A DNA stretch of 64,000 bases from Candidatus Obscuribacterales bacterium (GTDB taxonomy: Bacteria; Cyanobacteriota; Vampirovibrionia; Obscuribacterales; Obscuribacteraceae), in contig JAIELX010000003.1 in the NCBI GenBank assembly GCA_019752635.1, positions 1 to 64,000 on the forward strand. Reading direction: 5' to 3'. The notes beneath the pieces were generated by a model. It was not told where the DNA came from, did no database searches, and saw only the letters and a program-made list of their open reading frames with translations. The position numbers and the translations under genes were made by a program. Shown piece by piece: positions 36,409 to 49,710 of this stretch. Position 1 is the first letter of the stretch. The number at the start of each line of letters is the position of its first letter.

Positions 36409-39400
36409 AGCGCACGCAACTGCTTCCGAATCGCAGCGGCCTCTGCGCTCGAATCAGGTAACCAGTCCAAATGTTCTTGCAGGCAGCCTTCCAAATTGGC
36501 GCGCGCTCGTGGACCGAGAGCGGCATAGTCGGCTTCTGCTTGTTGGTACAACGCTGTCGCTTTGGTTTTTTCGCCTTCTTTAGCTTTGATTAGCGCTTGT
36601 GCTGCGATCAGATCGGCCTTCTTCACGAGGCACGAAAAGCTTGGTTTTGAAATGGTGCTGAGGAAATCCAGACCCTTTCGGGCGGACTCCGCCGCCTTCG
36701 CGAAATTCTTGCGCGCAATCTGAATCAGTGTTAACTCCAGACAAATCTTTGCTTTCAGATCCGTCCTTTCCGGCAAGTTGATTATCAATTTCAGCGCTTG
36801 CTCCGCCGCATCTTCGGCTTTCTGCAATTCTTGCGCACGTTTGTACATCATTGATTTGCCAATGATGAATTCCGCCGCCACGCAGTTGTTTATCTGTTTC
36901 TCCAGGGCCGTTTTTATTGCCAGATCGACGTGCGTGAACGCCTTCGCTTTTTCAGTGCGTTCCTCCGCCAATGCTAGCTCGAAGTACGCTTGAGCAAGCT
37001 GTGCGCTATCGCATGAGGTGAGATCGATTGCTTGCCACTCCCGCAGTCCTTGCTCGAGATATTTTGTGCCGCGCGGGTCAAGCTTCCTAAGTAGAAGCGT
37101 ACCATAGGACCTATGGAGCTTTGCCCTCAATATTTTCGAGGATGTTGTAGCCGGCAGGTGTTTGACGGACTGCAGCGCCTTTAGTAGTGGCTCTTCCGGA
37201 TTGTGGCCGGGGAGATCGCCATAAATTTGCGATTGAATGAGCAAGAACTGAACCTTTGTTTCCGGTTCAAGAGCGGCCAGGCGCAGTACCTGTTTCGTCA
37301 TCGCGTCCGCATCCGCATACTGCTTTGAGGCGAGGGCGAGACCGATGCGAGCAGCCATGCACTGCACGTATTTTGCTCGAAACATCGGAAGCGCAGCTTC
37401 CGCAGCCAGGCGATATCGTCGATCGGCGCTTTCAGATTCGCCCATGCGAGTATCCATTTCTGCAAGACTCATTAGACACATTACTCTTGATCCAAGCTGA
37501 GCCGAAAGTACATCGCTCTTTTCGAATGCGGCGTTTGCTATCTCAAAGAGCTTGCGTGCTTCTTCGTAGTTTCGTTGCCTGAAGTATAGTTGCGCCATCC
37601 AAAAAGTCATGAGACCTTCCTGTTGCCAGTCGATCCGCTGTCGCCGGGAGTAGGCGTCGATGAGATACTGTCCGGTCGGCGTGTAATCGATGGCCAGCTT
37701 GGCGGTCATCAATTCAAGCAGCGAGCTGTAGAGGGCATAGTCGCTGAAAACACGGGGGCGCTTCAGTTTGTGGAATTCCTCCAAACATTGAATTGCTGCG
37801 CTGCTAGCCTGTTGATTCCGCTTGTGGCTGTGTTCGCAACGTGCCAGTTCGAATAGTGTTACCAGATGAGCCGACGATTGGCGATCGCCCGAACGGGTAT
37901 CTTCGTCAAGCAACGTTTGGTAAATCGCAATTGCTTTTTCTGCTTGATGCGTTCGCTCGAAAATGGATGCTCGGAGGTTGCGTGAGTTCCTGAGCGCGAG
38001 AGCATTCGAGCTGTCGGTTTTGAGACTGGCTTCCGTTTGATCGAGAAGTTTCACGGCCTTGTCGTTCTGCCCGTGCTCCGCTAACCAGTTTGCAAAAGTT
38101 ATGCGCTCTCCGTAGGCGCTTTCAGGGACGTTGTTAATCATGTCGTCAACGACTTGCAGTGACTCCTTTCTCCGTCCCAGCTTCCACAGCGCCGATGCCA
38201 AATTGATGCCATATGGTACGGGACCGGTGGGTTGTTTACTCAGGTTGATTGCGTCAAAGAGCGCCAGGCGCGCGTACTTTTCCGCGTCGCTCAGGCGTTC
38301 CTGACGGGAGCACAGCTCATAGAGGCGGTTTGCAATTTCGCGCTCAACGGTAAAACGCTGAAATGATCGGGGCAGTTTAGATGATTGAGCCAGGAGCTGT
38401 TCGTAAACCGAGATCCTAACGGCATCGTCCTTGTACTTCGACTCTTTCAGTGTCGCTGCAAGATGCTTTGCCTGTACTTCCGCGAGTGTGCCCGGCTTGA
38501 TGTGTCTAAGGGCCGATTCCACGTAGCGCATTGCTTGTTCGGCGCGTTTCGTGTTAATGCTGTCCTTCACCCTTGCTCGCTTTTGCAATTCCCTGACCAT
38601 CTGCAACTGAACTTCGAAAATATCTTCTTCCGATTGTTGTCTCTTACTCAACCAGCTCTCGCCTGTCTGGATTGCTTGATCAAGCTGGCCGTTTAGCGCG
38701 AGCATTTTTATGCGTTCGATTGCTTGTGCTCGGGTAGATGGAGTGTATGAAGACCATACGGAGGATGGTGTTTTTGGCGGTATTGGTGTTTGTGAATCGC
38801 GTTGTCGGGTTTTGAAAGCAACAATGACAAGCATGGCCATGGCAGCGAAAAGCAGTAACAGGAGTGGTGCGGATTTCCAAAAGCTTCGCGGACGTAGCTT
38901 CTCTTGTTGCTCTTGTAGATTGAGCAAATCGTATTCGAGCTGTTCGATGTCTTGATACCGTTCGGACGGCGCTTTCTTTAGGCAGCAGTTAATTACTCGA
39001 GCCAACGGACCGGGAAGCGTGAACATGCCGCTCAGTTTCGACAGTGAATCGTTCAAATGCTTGTACATAACTTCGTAGGAGCTCGCTCCGGAAAAGACAG
39101 GCTTTCCCGTCAACGACTCGTACATGACACAGCCCAGCGAATAGATGTCGGAGCGTTGGTCGACGTGACCGGCCGCGCACTGTTCGGGACTCATGTAAGT
39201 GCTGGTTCCGCGTATGGCTGCTGTTTGAGTCTCCTGCTGATTCAAATCCGCAGTCTGTACGAATTTGGCTAGACCGAAATCAACCAACTTTACAAATTCA
39301 ATAGTTTGATTTGTGGACTGTGCCACCATGATGTTGCTTGGTTTTACATCGCGATGAACAATCCCCTGGTCGTGGGCATGTTTCAGTGCTGAGATTAAGG

Positions 39401-39866
39401 GGAGGAACACGGCGAAGAACTCGCTCACGCCTAGCTTTCCGCGCTGAGCAATGTAGTTGTCCAGCGGCGTTCCTTCAAAGAGATCCATCGCGATGTACGG
39501 CCTTCCGTCTGCTAAGACACCGGCTCCGATGACGGTGACGATGCTCGGGTGGCGCAGAGAGGTGGCTGTCGCCACCTCTCTGCGCCACAGCTCCATGCCT
39601 TTGTTCACGTCGGAAGTGTTGCGGTGGAGGACCTTCACTGCAATCGGTCTGTCCAGCATGAGATGTCGGGCACGATAAACCGTGCCGGTTGCGCCGTTGC
39701 CGATTACGGAAGTTATTCGGTACTTGTCTTCAATCACAAACCCGTCTGCAAGAAGATCCGATAGTTCGGATTCTTGAGACTCGTTGCTATCTGATTGCGA
39801 AGGCTTTGCCGTCGAGCCGTCCGGTGCAGCAATCCCGTCTTCCAGCTCGGTGTCGTTTTTCGCCAT
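36405..39866 (-). CDS. Ser/Thr protein kinase with membrane anchor and TPR-rich C-terminus
   Basis: 1153 residues, first of a coupled pair. An acidic leader (1-45) precedes the kinase domain (about 50-315): GNGATG (56-61), K78, HRD (171-173), DFG (196-198) and YMSPEQCAAGHVDQRSDIYS. A membrane helix lies at about 334-351, followed by about 800 residues of helical repeats. Domain order equals that of the downstream paralog. The likely role is sensing through the repeat region and phosphorylating cytoplasmic targets; no phosphatase or substrate gene is adjacent. No clear Shine-Dalgarno precedes the ATG. Confidence 0.93.
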   Translation of the reverse strand: MAKNDTELEDGIAAPDGSTAKPSQSDSNESQESELSDLLADGFVIEDKYRITSVIGNGATGTVYRARHLMLDRPIAVKVLHRNTSDVNKGMELWRREVATATSLRHPSIVTVIGAGVLADGRPYIAMDLFEGTPLDNYIAQRGKLGVSEFFAVFLPLISALKHAHDQGIVHRDVKPSNIMVAQSTNQTIEFVKLVDFGLAKFVQTADLNQQETQTAAIRGTSTYMSPEQCAAGHVDQRSDIYSLGCVMYESLTGKPVFSGASSYEVMYKHLNDSLSKLSGMFTLPGPLARVINCCLKKAPSERYQDIEQLEYDLLNLQEQQEKLRPRSFWKSAPLLLLLFAAMAMLVIVAFKTRQRDSQTPIPPKTPSSVWSSYTPSTRAQAIERIKMLALNGQLDQAIQTGESWLSKRQQSEEDIFEVQLQMVRELQKRARVKDSINTKRAEQAMRYVESALRHIKPGTLAEVQAKHLAATLKESKYKDDAVRISVYEQLLAQSSKLPRSFQRFTVEREIANRLYELCSRQERLSDAEKYARLALFDAINLSKQPTGPVPYGINLASALWKLGRRKESLQVVDDMINNVPESAYGERITFANWLAEHGQNDKAVKLLDQTEASLKTDSSNALALRNSRNLRASIFERTHQAEKAIAIYQTLLDEDTRSGDRQSSAHLVTLFELARCEHSHKRNQQASSAAIQCLEEFHKLKRPRVFSDYALYSSLLELMTAKLAIDYTPTGQYLIDAYSRRQRIDWQQEGLMTFWMAQLYFRQRNYEEARKLFEIANAAFEKSDVLSAQLGSRVMCLMSLAEMDTRMGESESADRRYRLAAEAALPMFRAKYVQCMAARIGLALASKQYADADAMTKQVLRLAALEPETKVQFLLIQSQIYGDLPGHNPEEPLLKALQSVKHLPATTSSKILRAKLHRSYGTLLLRKLDPRGTKYLEQGLREWQAIDLTSCDSAQLAQAYFELALAEERTEKAKAFTHVDLAIKTALEKQINNCVAAEFIIGKSMMYKRAQELQKAEDAAEQALKLIINLPERTDLKAKICLELTLIQIARKNFAKAAESARKGLDFLSTISKPSFSCLVKKADLIAAQALIKAKEGEKTKATALYQQAEADYAALGPRARANLEGCLQEHLDWLPDSSAEAAAIRKQLRAL

Positions 39867-39995
39867 CGGGTCGGACTCTTACCGCGGTAGACGCTTTCAG
39901 TGTCTTTGTACCCGCCCGGGAGCAGAATCCTTACCCCTGTTGAGTTGATCGCAAAAATGGCAGCCTTCAATCGACTTTATTGTACCGGGCAAAAC

Positions 39996-40937
39996 TCAGG
40001 ACGACGCGAAAGCAAGCTCTTCCAAACGCGGATGCACCTTGACGTTACGCACGTACTCTTCAATTTGAGCTTCGCCGCGCAAAATGCCTTCATCCGTTAC
40101 CAGCCCTGCGATCCAGGTGAATGGCACCAGTTCGAATTGGTGATTGAGCACTTTTACGCCTTGGGGCGGATTCTTCCAGGTCTCGTCACCGGGGCGCTCG
40201 TGGTCTTCAAAGGCGAAGAATACGTCGTCCGGCACGAATTTTTCAGTGCCGGCCAGCGCGTACAGGGGAATGTTGAGTTCGCGGCAAGCAAGACCGAGCA
40301 TCCAAGAACCAACTTTGTTGACCAATCCCGGTCGACCTACGCAATCGACACCCATGAACGCCACGCGACACGTTGGCAGAATCAGTCCCAGTGACATGTC
40401 AAAACTGTGCATCACCTCAAGTCCGCCGGATGCGAGCATTGTTGCCAGACGGCGACCTTCGTTGCTAGGCCGTGCTTCGGTGCATACGGCACGGAAAAAC
40501 TTTTTCTGGCTGCGTGCCGATAATAAACTCGACACCACCGTTGAGCTGAACGAATATGCAAAGACCTGCTCACCGGGCGGAATCAAGTCATAAACCAAGT
40601 CAGCGATACGCGAGGCGCTCGAGCATAACTTGGTTTCAAAGCGTGTCAGCGCTTCTCCGCATTTTGTGTTGAGTTCTTCGATACTACCGGCTGTGTCTGC
40701 TGCATTCAGCACTTCGGTGCCAAGATTGTACATCGGGGCCATGGCCGGATGGGCCCTGACAATCGCGCGAGCCGTGTCGGTTAGTCTTTCTCGTGCCTCC
40801 GCCAGCGAGTCCGTCCCGCAATCAGTCAAAGTAGTGCGAAAAATGTTGATGGCTCGCAATGCCAACTCTGCTGCGCCGGACGAAAGGTCATCAGCAATGG
40901 CGGATACCATCTTTTCGACTTCTTCACTCAGTCTCAT
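39996..40937 (-). CDS. eIF2B alpha/beta/delta-like protein
   Basis: 313 residues. The C-terminal half shows the IF-2B family pattern: AYSFSSTVVSSLLSA, CTEARPSNEGRRLA, FMGVDCVGRPGLVNKVGSWM and IPLYALAGTEKF. Bacterial and archaeal relatives include ribose-1,5-bisphosphate isomerase and methylthioribose-1-phosphate isomerase. The N-terminal 130 residues are helical. The family's invariant catalytic Cys/Asp pair of MtnA is only partly matched, so the substrate is unclear. The ATG at 40937 follows AGGAGAGGA; the frame extends upstream but is unlikely to be used. Confidence 0.8.
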   Translation of the reverse strand: MRLSEEVEKMVSAIADDLSSGAAELALRAINIFRTTLTDCGTDSLAEARERLTDTARAIVRAHPAMAPMYNLGTEVLNAADTAGSIEELNTKCGEALTRFETKLCSSASRIADLVYDLIPPGEQVFAYSFSSTVVSSLLSARSQKKFFRAVCTEARPSNEGRRLATMLASGGLEVMHSFDMSLGLILPTCRVAFMGVDCVGRPGLVNKVGSWMLGLACRELNIPLYALAGTEKFVPDDVFFAFEDHERPGDETWKNPPQGVKVLNHQFELVPFTWIAGLVTDEGILRGEAQIEEYVRNVKVHPRLEELAFASS

Positions 40938-41154
40938 AAGTAGTCCTCTCCTAACGGCTTTTACTCTTGCCAATAAGACCGGAGCGACCTCTTTCAGCGG
41001 TCGCGCGGCGTTGCTTGTTGAGCCTCTGTTGGCACTTTTGCGCAGCACCACAGACCTCCTAAATATATCGGCTTTGCAACCCTGCCGGTTGCCAATAGAA
41101 CCCAATCATATTCTTTTAATAAGGAAGAATTCGGCCAAGTCCAGCTTGAGCGCC

Positions 41155-42783
41155 CTACGGGGAGTTTGCGGACCCGGCGCCGGCAACCGCCAGTTCTTCG
41201 GCGTTGCGACTGTGTTTCACCAGCATTCCCTGACGAAGTGTATCGGTCAGGTGCGACCAGGGCAATACTTCGTCGTAGGGTTTGTTGGCGTATATAAAAA
41301 AGTCTGCGGGCGGGCAACCTTTCGGCTGATTGCGCCAGGCTTTCTTCCACGCGCCGAGATTGGCGCTGGCTTCCGCGGCGGCGAGCAGGCTAGGGGTGAT
41401 GCGGCGATCTCCACGCGAGAGATAAGCCTGTACATCGCTCCAGTTATGGCTCTCCGGTCGCACCTCGATGCCTGTCCTCGCCAGATTTTTCCGCATGAAC
41501 TCAAGCTTTTTGGCACTTTGTTTATCGCGCCCGAACCATTGGAATGGTGTCTGCGCTTTCGGTACAAATGAGCTGACACCAAATGTGATGCGCAGTCGCT
41601 TGTGCTTCTTCTTTAAGAAGGTGAGCAGGCGCACTGTTTCTTGCAGGTCATCATCCGTTTCGCCGGGCAAACCGACTATGCCGTAAAACTTGATTGCCTC
41701 AAGACCGCTCTGTTCGATTAGCTCGCAGCCCTTTAGAATCTCTGCTTCGCTCAGGTTCTTTTTCATGATTGAGCGTAACCGTTCCGACCCGGATTCCAGT
41801 GCGACGGTTACTGATTTTTGTCCGAGTTCGACCAGCATGCGAAGCACAAGAGGATCGACCGTATCCATCCGAATTGAGGCGATGGACAAGTCCAGATCGC
41901 CGTGGCCGCGAGCCAGAAGGCGTTCGGCAATCTCGGCGAAACGAGGGTGTTCGGTTACTGAGGGACCGAGTAACCCGACCTTTCGCGTGTATTGCAGACC
42001 GAGATCGATCTTCTGCATCAAAGTGTCGACATTTGCTGAGCGGAATGGGCGAGTAAGGTAGCTGGCCAGACAGAATCGACACTCTTGCGGGCAACTGCGG
42101 GCAACTTCAACAAGAAACATATTCACCCAACTCGATGCATCGCTCAAGATCACCGAATGCGCAACGTAGTCGTCCGGGGGCGTGAATACTTGACGCAAGG
42201 GAAACCCGATAGTGTCGTCGATGGGGGCGATTGCTACCAGCGCACCACCGTCGGTGTAAGTGCAGTTGTAGAGTGACGGAACGTAGACACCGGATACAGT
42301 GGCAAGCTCTCGTAATCGATTCTCTCGACCTGCGAGATTGCTACATTCTCGCCATTTTGCCAGTAAGGCTGGAATGGTGGCTTCGGCATCGCCGAGCAAG
42401 ACAACGTCAAATATTGCGGCAAATGGTTCCGGATTGGCGGACAGAACCGGTCCCCCGCCAAAGATTAAGGGAGCGTCGTCGCTGCGCTCGGCCGAAAGAG
42501 CGGGAATTGCGGCTTTTCGAAGTATCTGCAGGACATTAGCGTAGTCAAGCTCCCATGACAAGGTGAAGCCCAGCAGTTTGGCATCTTCCCACCCTGGTTC
42601 GACCATGTCGGAGAAGACTCGATAGGTTGAGACATCGGGTTGCTGCTCCAGCAACCACCAGACAAGCTGATACCCCAATCCGGCCATGCCCACCGCATAC
42701 GAATTGGGGTAAGCCCATGCCACTTTGATGGCATCGGGTGCTTTGGGCGGTGGCTTTACGAGTAGCTTTTCGCCGGGAAACAT
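41155..42783 (-). CDS. B12-binding-type radical SAM protein
   Basis: 542 residues. An N-terminal Rossmann-like domain (about 1-175) contains PLIFGGGPVLSANPEP and FDVVLLGDAEATIPALL, like the vitamin B12-binding part of TIGR03960-type proteins. The radical SAM cluster motif follows at about 240: ARSCPQECRFCLASYL (CxxxCxxC). Later parts show SIASIRMDTVDPLVL, TVALESGSERLRS and FYGIVGLPGETDDDL, all typical of this radical SAM branch. The target is unknown; TIGR03960 proteins are often near a DUF2344 protein, which is not here. GGAGG lies 11 nt before the ATG. Confidence 0.88.
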   Translation of the reverse strand: MFPGEKLLVKPPPKAPDAIKVAWAYPNSYAVGMAGLGYQLVWWLLEQQPDVSTYRVFSDMVEPGWEDAKLLGFTLSWELDYANVLQILRKAAIPALSAERSDDAPLIFGGGPVLSANPEPFAAIFDVVLLGDAEATIPALLAKWRECSNLAGRENRLRELATVSGVYVPSLYNCTYTDGGALVAIAPIDDTIGFPLRQVFTPPDDYVAHSVILSDASSWVNMFLVEVARSCPQECRFCLASYLTRPFRSANVDTLMQKIDLGLQYTRKVGLLGPSVTEHPRFAEIAERLLARGHGDLDLSIASIRMDTVDPLVLRMLVELGQKSVTVALESGSERLRSIMKKNLSEAEILKGCELIEQSGLEAIKFYGIVGLPGETDDDLQETVRLLTFLKKKHKRLRITFGVSSFVPKAQTPFQWFGRDKQSAKKLEFMRKNLARTGIEVRPESHNWSDVQAYLSRGDRRITPSLLAAAEASANLGAWKKAWRNQPKGCPPADFFIYANKPYDEVLPWSHLTDTLRQGMLVKHSRNAEELAVAGAGSANSP

Positions 42784-42872
42784 TATTGCAACTACCTCCG
42801 CTCACAGTGTAGCAGAGGCGCTTGGCTACCGTGGCGGGCGTGAACGTTTGCAAATAGTTTGTTATCGGATTT

Positions 42873-43319
42873 CTACGAGCGAGCGCGCTGGGTGCGCTTG
42901 CTACGCTCCGGCAAGAATCGATGCCAGTCCGAGTCTAATTGCGAAAAAAACTTATGGGCGTCAAGCACATCGTCGTATGAGATTGGAGAGCCACTCGATA
43001 GACGTTTTATATCGGACTTGCTCCAGTCAGGCGGATGCTCCGATGCTATGTGTTGTCCGCGCAGCCTTGCCGGTGCTTTATCGCTGGAGTTCTTGCTGCT
43101 GACGCCTACGAGCGCTATGCCAAGCGGCTCGCCGCAAGCGGCGCATGAAACCCGCACCACCATGATCCCGGGTTCTTGTCGTACCAGTTCGATACCTTCC
43201 GGAGCGTAATTTGTGCAACAGTGCCGGCAACTTCTCTGTTGGAAGTATTCGCGAATCAGTTGCAGTCCATTGCCGTGGTAACTCCCTTCGTGGAAATTTC
43301 CGCCGCAAGACTCAATCAT
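42873..43319 (-). CDS. hypothetical zinc-ribbon protein
   Basis: 148 residues. Two Cys pairs, CRHCC (about 32-36) and CAAC (about 59-62), spaced as in zinc ribbons, suggest a metal-binding module in the N-terminal half. The C-terminus (SYDDVLDAHKFFSQLDSDWHRF) is helical and hints at a conserved small domain, but I do not recognise the family. The ATG at 43319 is used; a TTG precedes it. It follows the radical SAM gene in position but is upstream of it on the same strand, 89 nt apart, so it may be co-transcribed. Confidence 0.65.
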   Translation of the reverse strand: MIESCGGNFHEGSYHGNGLQLIREYFQQRSCRHCCTNYAPEGIELVRQEPGIMVVRVSCAACGEPLGIALVGVSSKNSSDKAPARLRGQHIASEHPPDWSKSDIKRLSSGSPISYDDVLDAHKFFSQLDSDWHRFLPERSKRTQRARS

Positions 43320-45424
<2,105 letters not shown>

Positions 45425-45448
45425 CTCATACCGTTTGGATCAAAAACT

Positions 45449-45478
45449 GAAAGCGGGAGCGCCATCGCTCCCGCTTTC
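45449..45478. terminator. intrinsic terminator between eno and the converging secreted-protein gene
   Basis: A perfect 13-bp stem GAAAGCGGGAGCG/CGCTCCCGCTTTC with a 4-nt loop CCAT lies 24 nt after the eno stop. The flanks are AT-rich on both sides (AAAAACT before, AAAATTTT after), so it could serve both genes, which converge here. Confidence 0.9.
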
Positions 45479-45506
45479 AAAATTTTGCTCTTGGCGTTGC
45501 CGGTAG

Positions 45507-46133
45507 TTACGGTCTCAACGCTACGCTGGTTGAATCGCTAATCTTTATAAGTACCGAGCGCGTGCAATAGCGACCGACATAGCGTCCGTCTATATATTGA
45601 TCGATTTCGCTGGTAGCCAAAACTTTGTTGCCTTCCAGCAAATTGTATGAATCGCGGGAGCGAGTTGCCCAGGAGCCGCTTCGGTCTCCGAAGTAATAGC
45701 TGGTGCGATCGATCATGAAGCTATCTGCCGACGTTACCGTGACCGATGCTTGCGATTCACGCCACCCTGGTTGCTCCCACTTTGCGTAAAGATGTCCGTC
45801 GTTGGATTGTGCAAACTCCATGGTGGACACCACGCGTTGCCCGGCCGAAACGGTTGGGACCAGGGAGTCGGTTACCACTGTGATCGCCTGCCAGGTGCCT
45901 TGAAAGCGGCTGACGGGGCTTCTCTTTTCCTGATGCGCAGCTACGACCGGCGGGACTTGTTGTTGAACGTGTGCTTGCAGTGCGGTCGACGGCGTGGCGC
46001 CGTCCTCGTTTACGTGTCCATAAAGTAATGGGGTTGCAGGCGATGAACTGGCGCACAAGCAAGCGGCGAATGCAGCGAAGAATGCTGCGTTTGTCGCTTT
46101 TGAAATCTTGCCAACTGTGAAGCCTGCTGCCAT
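45507..46133 (-). CDS. secreted protein of unknown function
   Basis: 208 residues. The ATG at 46133 follows AAGGGA and begins a clear signal peptide: MAAGFTVGKISK, then the hydrophobic AAFFAAFAACLCASSS. The Cys in the h-region could make it a lipoprotein, but a clean lipobox is not evident. The mature part is beta-rich, with FQGTWQAITVVTDSLVPTVS and MIDRTSYYFGDRSGSW, and may be a small lipocalin- or DUF-like binding domain. No family recognised. The frame upstream to 46271 has no start signals. Converges on eno. Confidence 0.75.
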   Translation of the reverse strand: MAAGFTVGKISKATNAAFFAAFAACLCASSSPATPLLYGHVNEDGATPSTALQAHVQQQVPPVVAAHQEKRSPVSRFQGTWQAITVVTDSLVPTVSAGQRVVSTMEFAQSNDGHLYAKWEQPGWRESQASVTVTSADSFMIDRTSYYFGDRSGSWATRSRDSYNLLEGNKVLATSEIDQYIDGRYVGRYCTRSVLIKISDSTSVALRP

Positions 46134-47804
<1,671 letters not shown>

Positions 47805-47829
47805 TTCGCTGATACCGTATTTGGTGAAG

Positions 47830-47858
47830 AGCGGCGCTGTGTTATCAGCGCCGCTTTT
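47830..47858 (+). terminator. intrinsic terminator after ahcY
   Basis: A perfect 10-bp stem AGCGGCGCTG/CAGCGCCGCT with loop TGTTAT, ending in TTTT, begins 26 nt after the ahcY stop. Confidence 0.92.
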
Positions 47859-47916
47859 CGTTTGAAGCGTCTCGTCGGCAAAGCCTCCGCTCGTGGATGA
47901 CAGGTGCCTGGAATGA

Positions 47917-47949
47917 GAAACAGCGCCTGCATTACGCTGGCGCTGTTTC
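47917..47949 (-). terminator. intrinsic terminator after rpaB
   Basis: An 11-bp stem GAAACAGCGCC/GGCGCTGTTTC with an 11-nt loop lies 32 nt past the rpaB stop on the minus strand. Its T-content is modest (TTTCTCATT on the minus strand), but position and stem support termination. Confidence 0.7.
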
Positions 47950-47980
47950 AATATAAGCGTTGAACTGGCTGGCTTGTTCT

Positions 47981-48757
47981 TTAATTGATCTTCTGGAACA
48001 TATAGCCGATACCGCGAGCGGTCAAAATCAGGTCAGGATTGGAGGAATCGTCCTCAAGTTTTGAGCGCAGGCGGCTGATGTGAACGTCGACCACGCGGGT
48101 ATCAATGCGGTGATCGGGGGGATACGCCCACACTTGCTGAAGGATTTCGCTGCGCGAAAACGGTTTGCCCGAGTTTGTTACCAGCAATTCCAGCAAGCTG
48201 AATTCCATGCCCGTCAAACGGATGCGCTCATTCTTCTTAGTAACCTGACGCTTGTTCAAATCGATTTTGAGGTTTCCGATACTAATTACGTTGGTTGTTT
48301 TGCTGGTGGACGCATCTTGCGTGCGTTCTACCGTTCGGCGCAAAACTGCTTTGATACGCGCTTCCAGCTCGCTGGGGCTGAAGGGTTTTACGACGTAGTC
48401 GTCGGCACCGATTTCCAAACCTTGAATGCGATTTGAGACATCGGCTACGGCCGTAAGCATGATGATCGGCGTGTCTGATGTCTTGCGAATTTCGCGACAA
48501 ACTTCATATCCGTCGAGCTTGGGAAGCATTACGTCGAGGATGACCAGGTCGGGCTGAAATGCGTTGAATTGATCTAGTGCTTCTTGTCCATCTGCTGCTG
48601 TCGCGACGTTGTAACCCGCCATTTTTAGGCGTGTTTCCAGGATGCGACGAATTGAAGCTTCATCGTCTACGACCAGTATCTTTTCCTGAGTGTTTTGTTC
48701 TACCACTTCTCGACTTTCTCCTGTTGGCTTCATGTGATTGTTGGCAGAGTTCAACAT
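47981..48757 (-). CDS. rpaB: OmpR-family response regulator, RpaB/Ycf27 type
   Basis: About 258 residues. The receiver has KILVVDDEASIRRILETRL, LVILDVMLPKLDGYEV and DYVVKPFSPSELEARI. The DNA-binding domain has GNLKIDLNKRQVTKKNERIR, TGMEFSLLELLV, PFSRSEILQQVW, RVVDVHISRLRSKLEDD and LILTARGIGYMF. In cyanobacteria RpaB, with the kinase NblS, controls photosynthesis and stress genes; its presence in a lineage without visible photosynthesis genes suggests a general stress role. ATGs at 48757 and 48733 are both possible. No kinase is adjacent. Confidence 0.93.
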   Translation of the reverse strand: MLNSANNHMKPTGESREVVEQNTQEKILVVDDEASIRRILETRLKMAGYNVATAADGQEALDQFNAFQPDLVILDVMLPKLDGYEVCREIRKTSDTPIIMLTAVADVSNRIQGLEIGADDYVVKPFSPSELEARIKAVLRRTVERTQDASTSKTTNVISIGNLKIDLNKRQVTKKNERIRLTGMEFSLLELLVTNSGKPFSRSEILQQVWAYPPDHRIDTRVVDVHISRLRSKLEDDSSNPDLILTARGIGYMFQKIN

Positions 48758-49710
48758 GAAAGCGTCTTCAATACGGCGGTGTTTGGACCAGTTTATATGT
48801 ATCACAATTGGCCTAAGCTTGAAAGTTGTATCGTGTGATGTTCCGCAGATTCATTGGCTGCGCGGCGAAGCAGTCATCCCCCTTCCTCCGCGCGGGAAGC
48901 GGCACGGCGGCGGCAATGCTATTCCAAAAACTAAAAAAGAATTGAGTTAGTTGTTCGCCGGAATTCTAATGGCAACCTCATCTGCATTCCTTTTATAGGC
49001 CGTTCACAGAACGTATGGATGCAAAGTCTGTCAATTCTTTCTGTCATCGGTCCTACCTCTTTGATTCCGCTAGTTAGGCTGTGCGGTGCATGCGGATCGG
49101 TGAGCAGAAGATCGCAGTTGTCGGGAGGCGTTGTCTGTTTGCGGAGATTGAAAAAAAATGAAACGCAGCGGATTTATCGCACTCTTGACACCGCAGGTGA
49201 CACCGCGCCGGAAGCGACTTTTGGCGTTGTCAGTCCCTTGACTGACCGATAACCACCCCATTTTCCAAATTGTTCCCCGTTTGATCCACTTTCCCCCTAT
49301 CTCACTCGGGAAAATCTTGTTATTATCCAGCCACGATATGGGGGGATGCCGCCAACGTCCTTGACATTTGCAAAACGGGCTCCTAAAAAGGCACCATATG
49401 TGGTTGTCACGGCAGCGTTGAAATTAGATGAAGGAAAATACATTCCTTCGGATTCTGAAAGGAATCCAGAAAACCGGCAGATAGCTCAGATCGACCGAAT
49501 GGAGATACCGAGGAATAATCGGACATATACGAAGGCCACCTCAAAAGCACCCGGAGTAAAACCGTTTTCGTTCTTCGAACTTTCAACACACAATAGGTTT
49601 ATGTCAAAAACAAATTGAGTCATTCTGATCGTCGTGCTAAGCTTCTTGGCTGAACGGAATGGTTGTGTCTCCTTAAAAGCACGTAGAGGTAGGAAAGAGG
49701 AAGGATTTAT
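48758..49710. other. 953-bp intergenic region upstream of the secretin gene
   Basis: No convincing gene; short frames at 49019-49252 and 49346-49618 lack support. It contains a direct repeat TGACACCGC (about 49183 and 49195) and an inverted repeat GTCAGTC/GACTGAC (49229-49246), possible regulator sites for the secretin gene. The last 100 bases are AT-rich. Confidence 0.45.

Noticed and set aside
49346-49618. 90-residue frame upstream of the secretin, preceded by a G-run
   Set aside because: The G-run abuts the ATG too closely, composition is unlike neighbouring proteins, and no domain is seen. Kept as intergenic.
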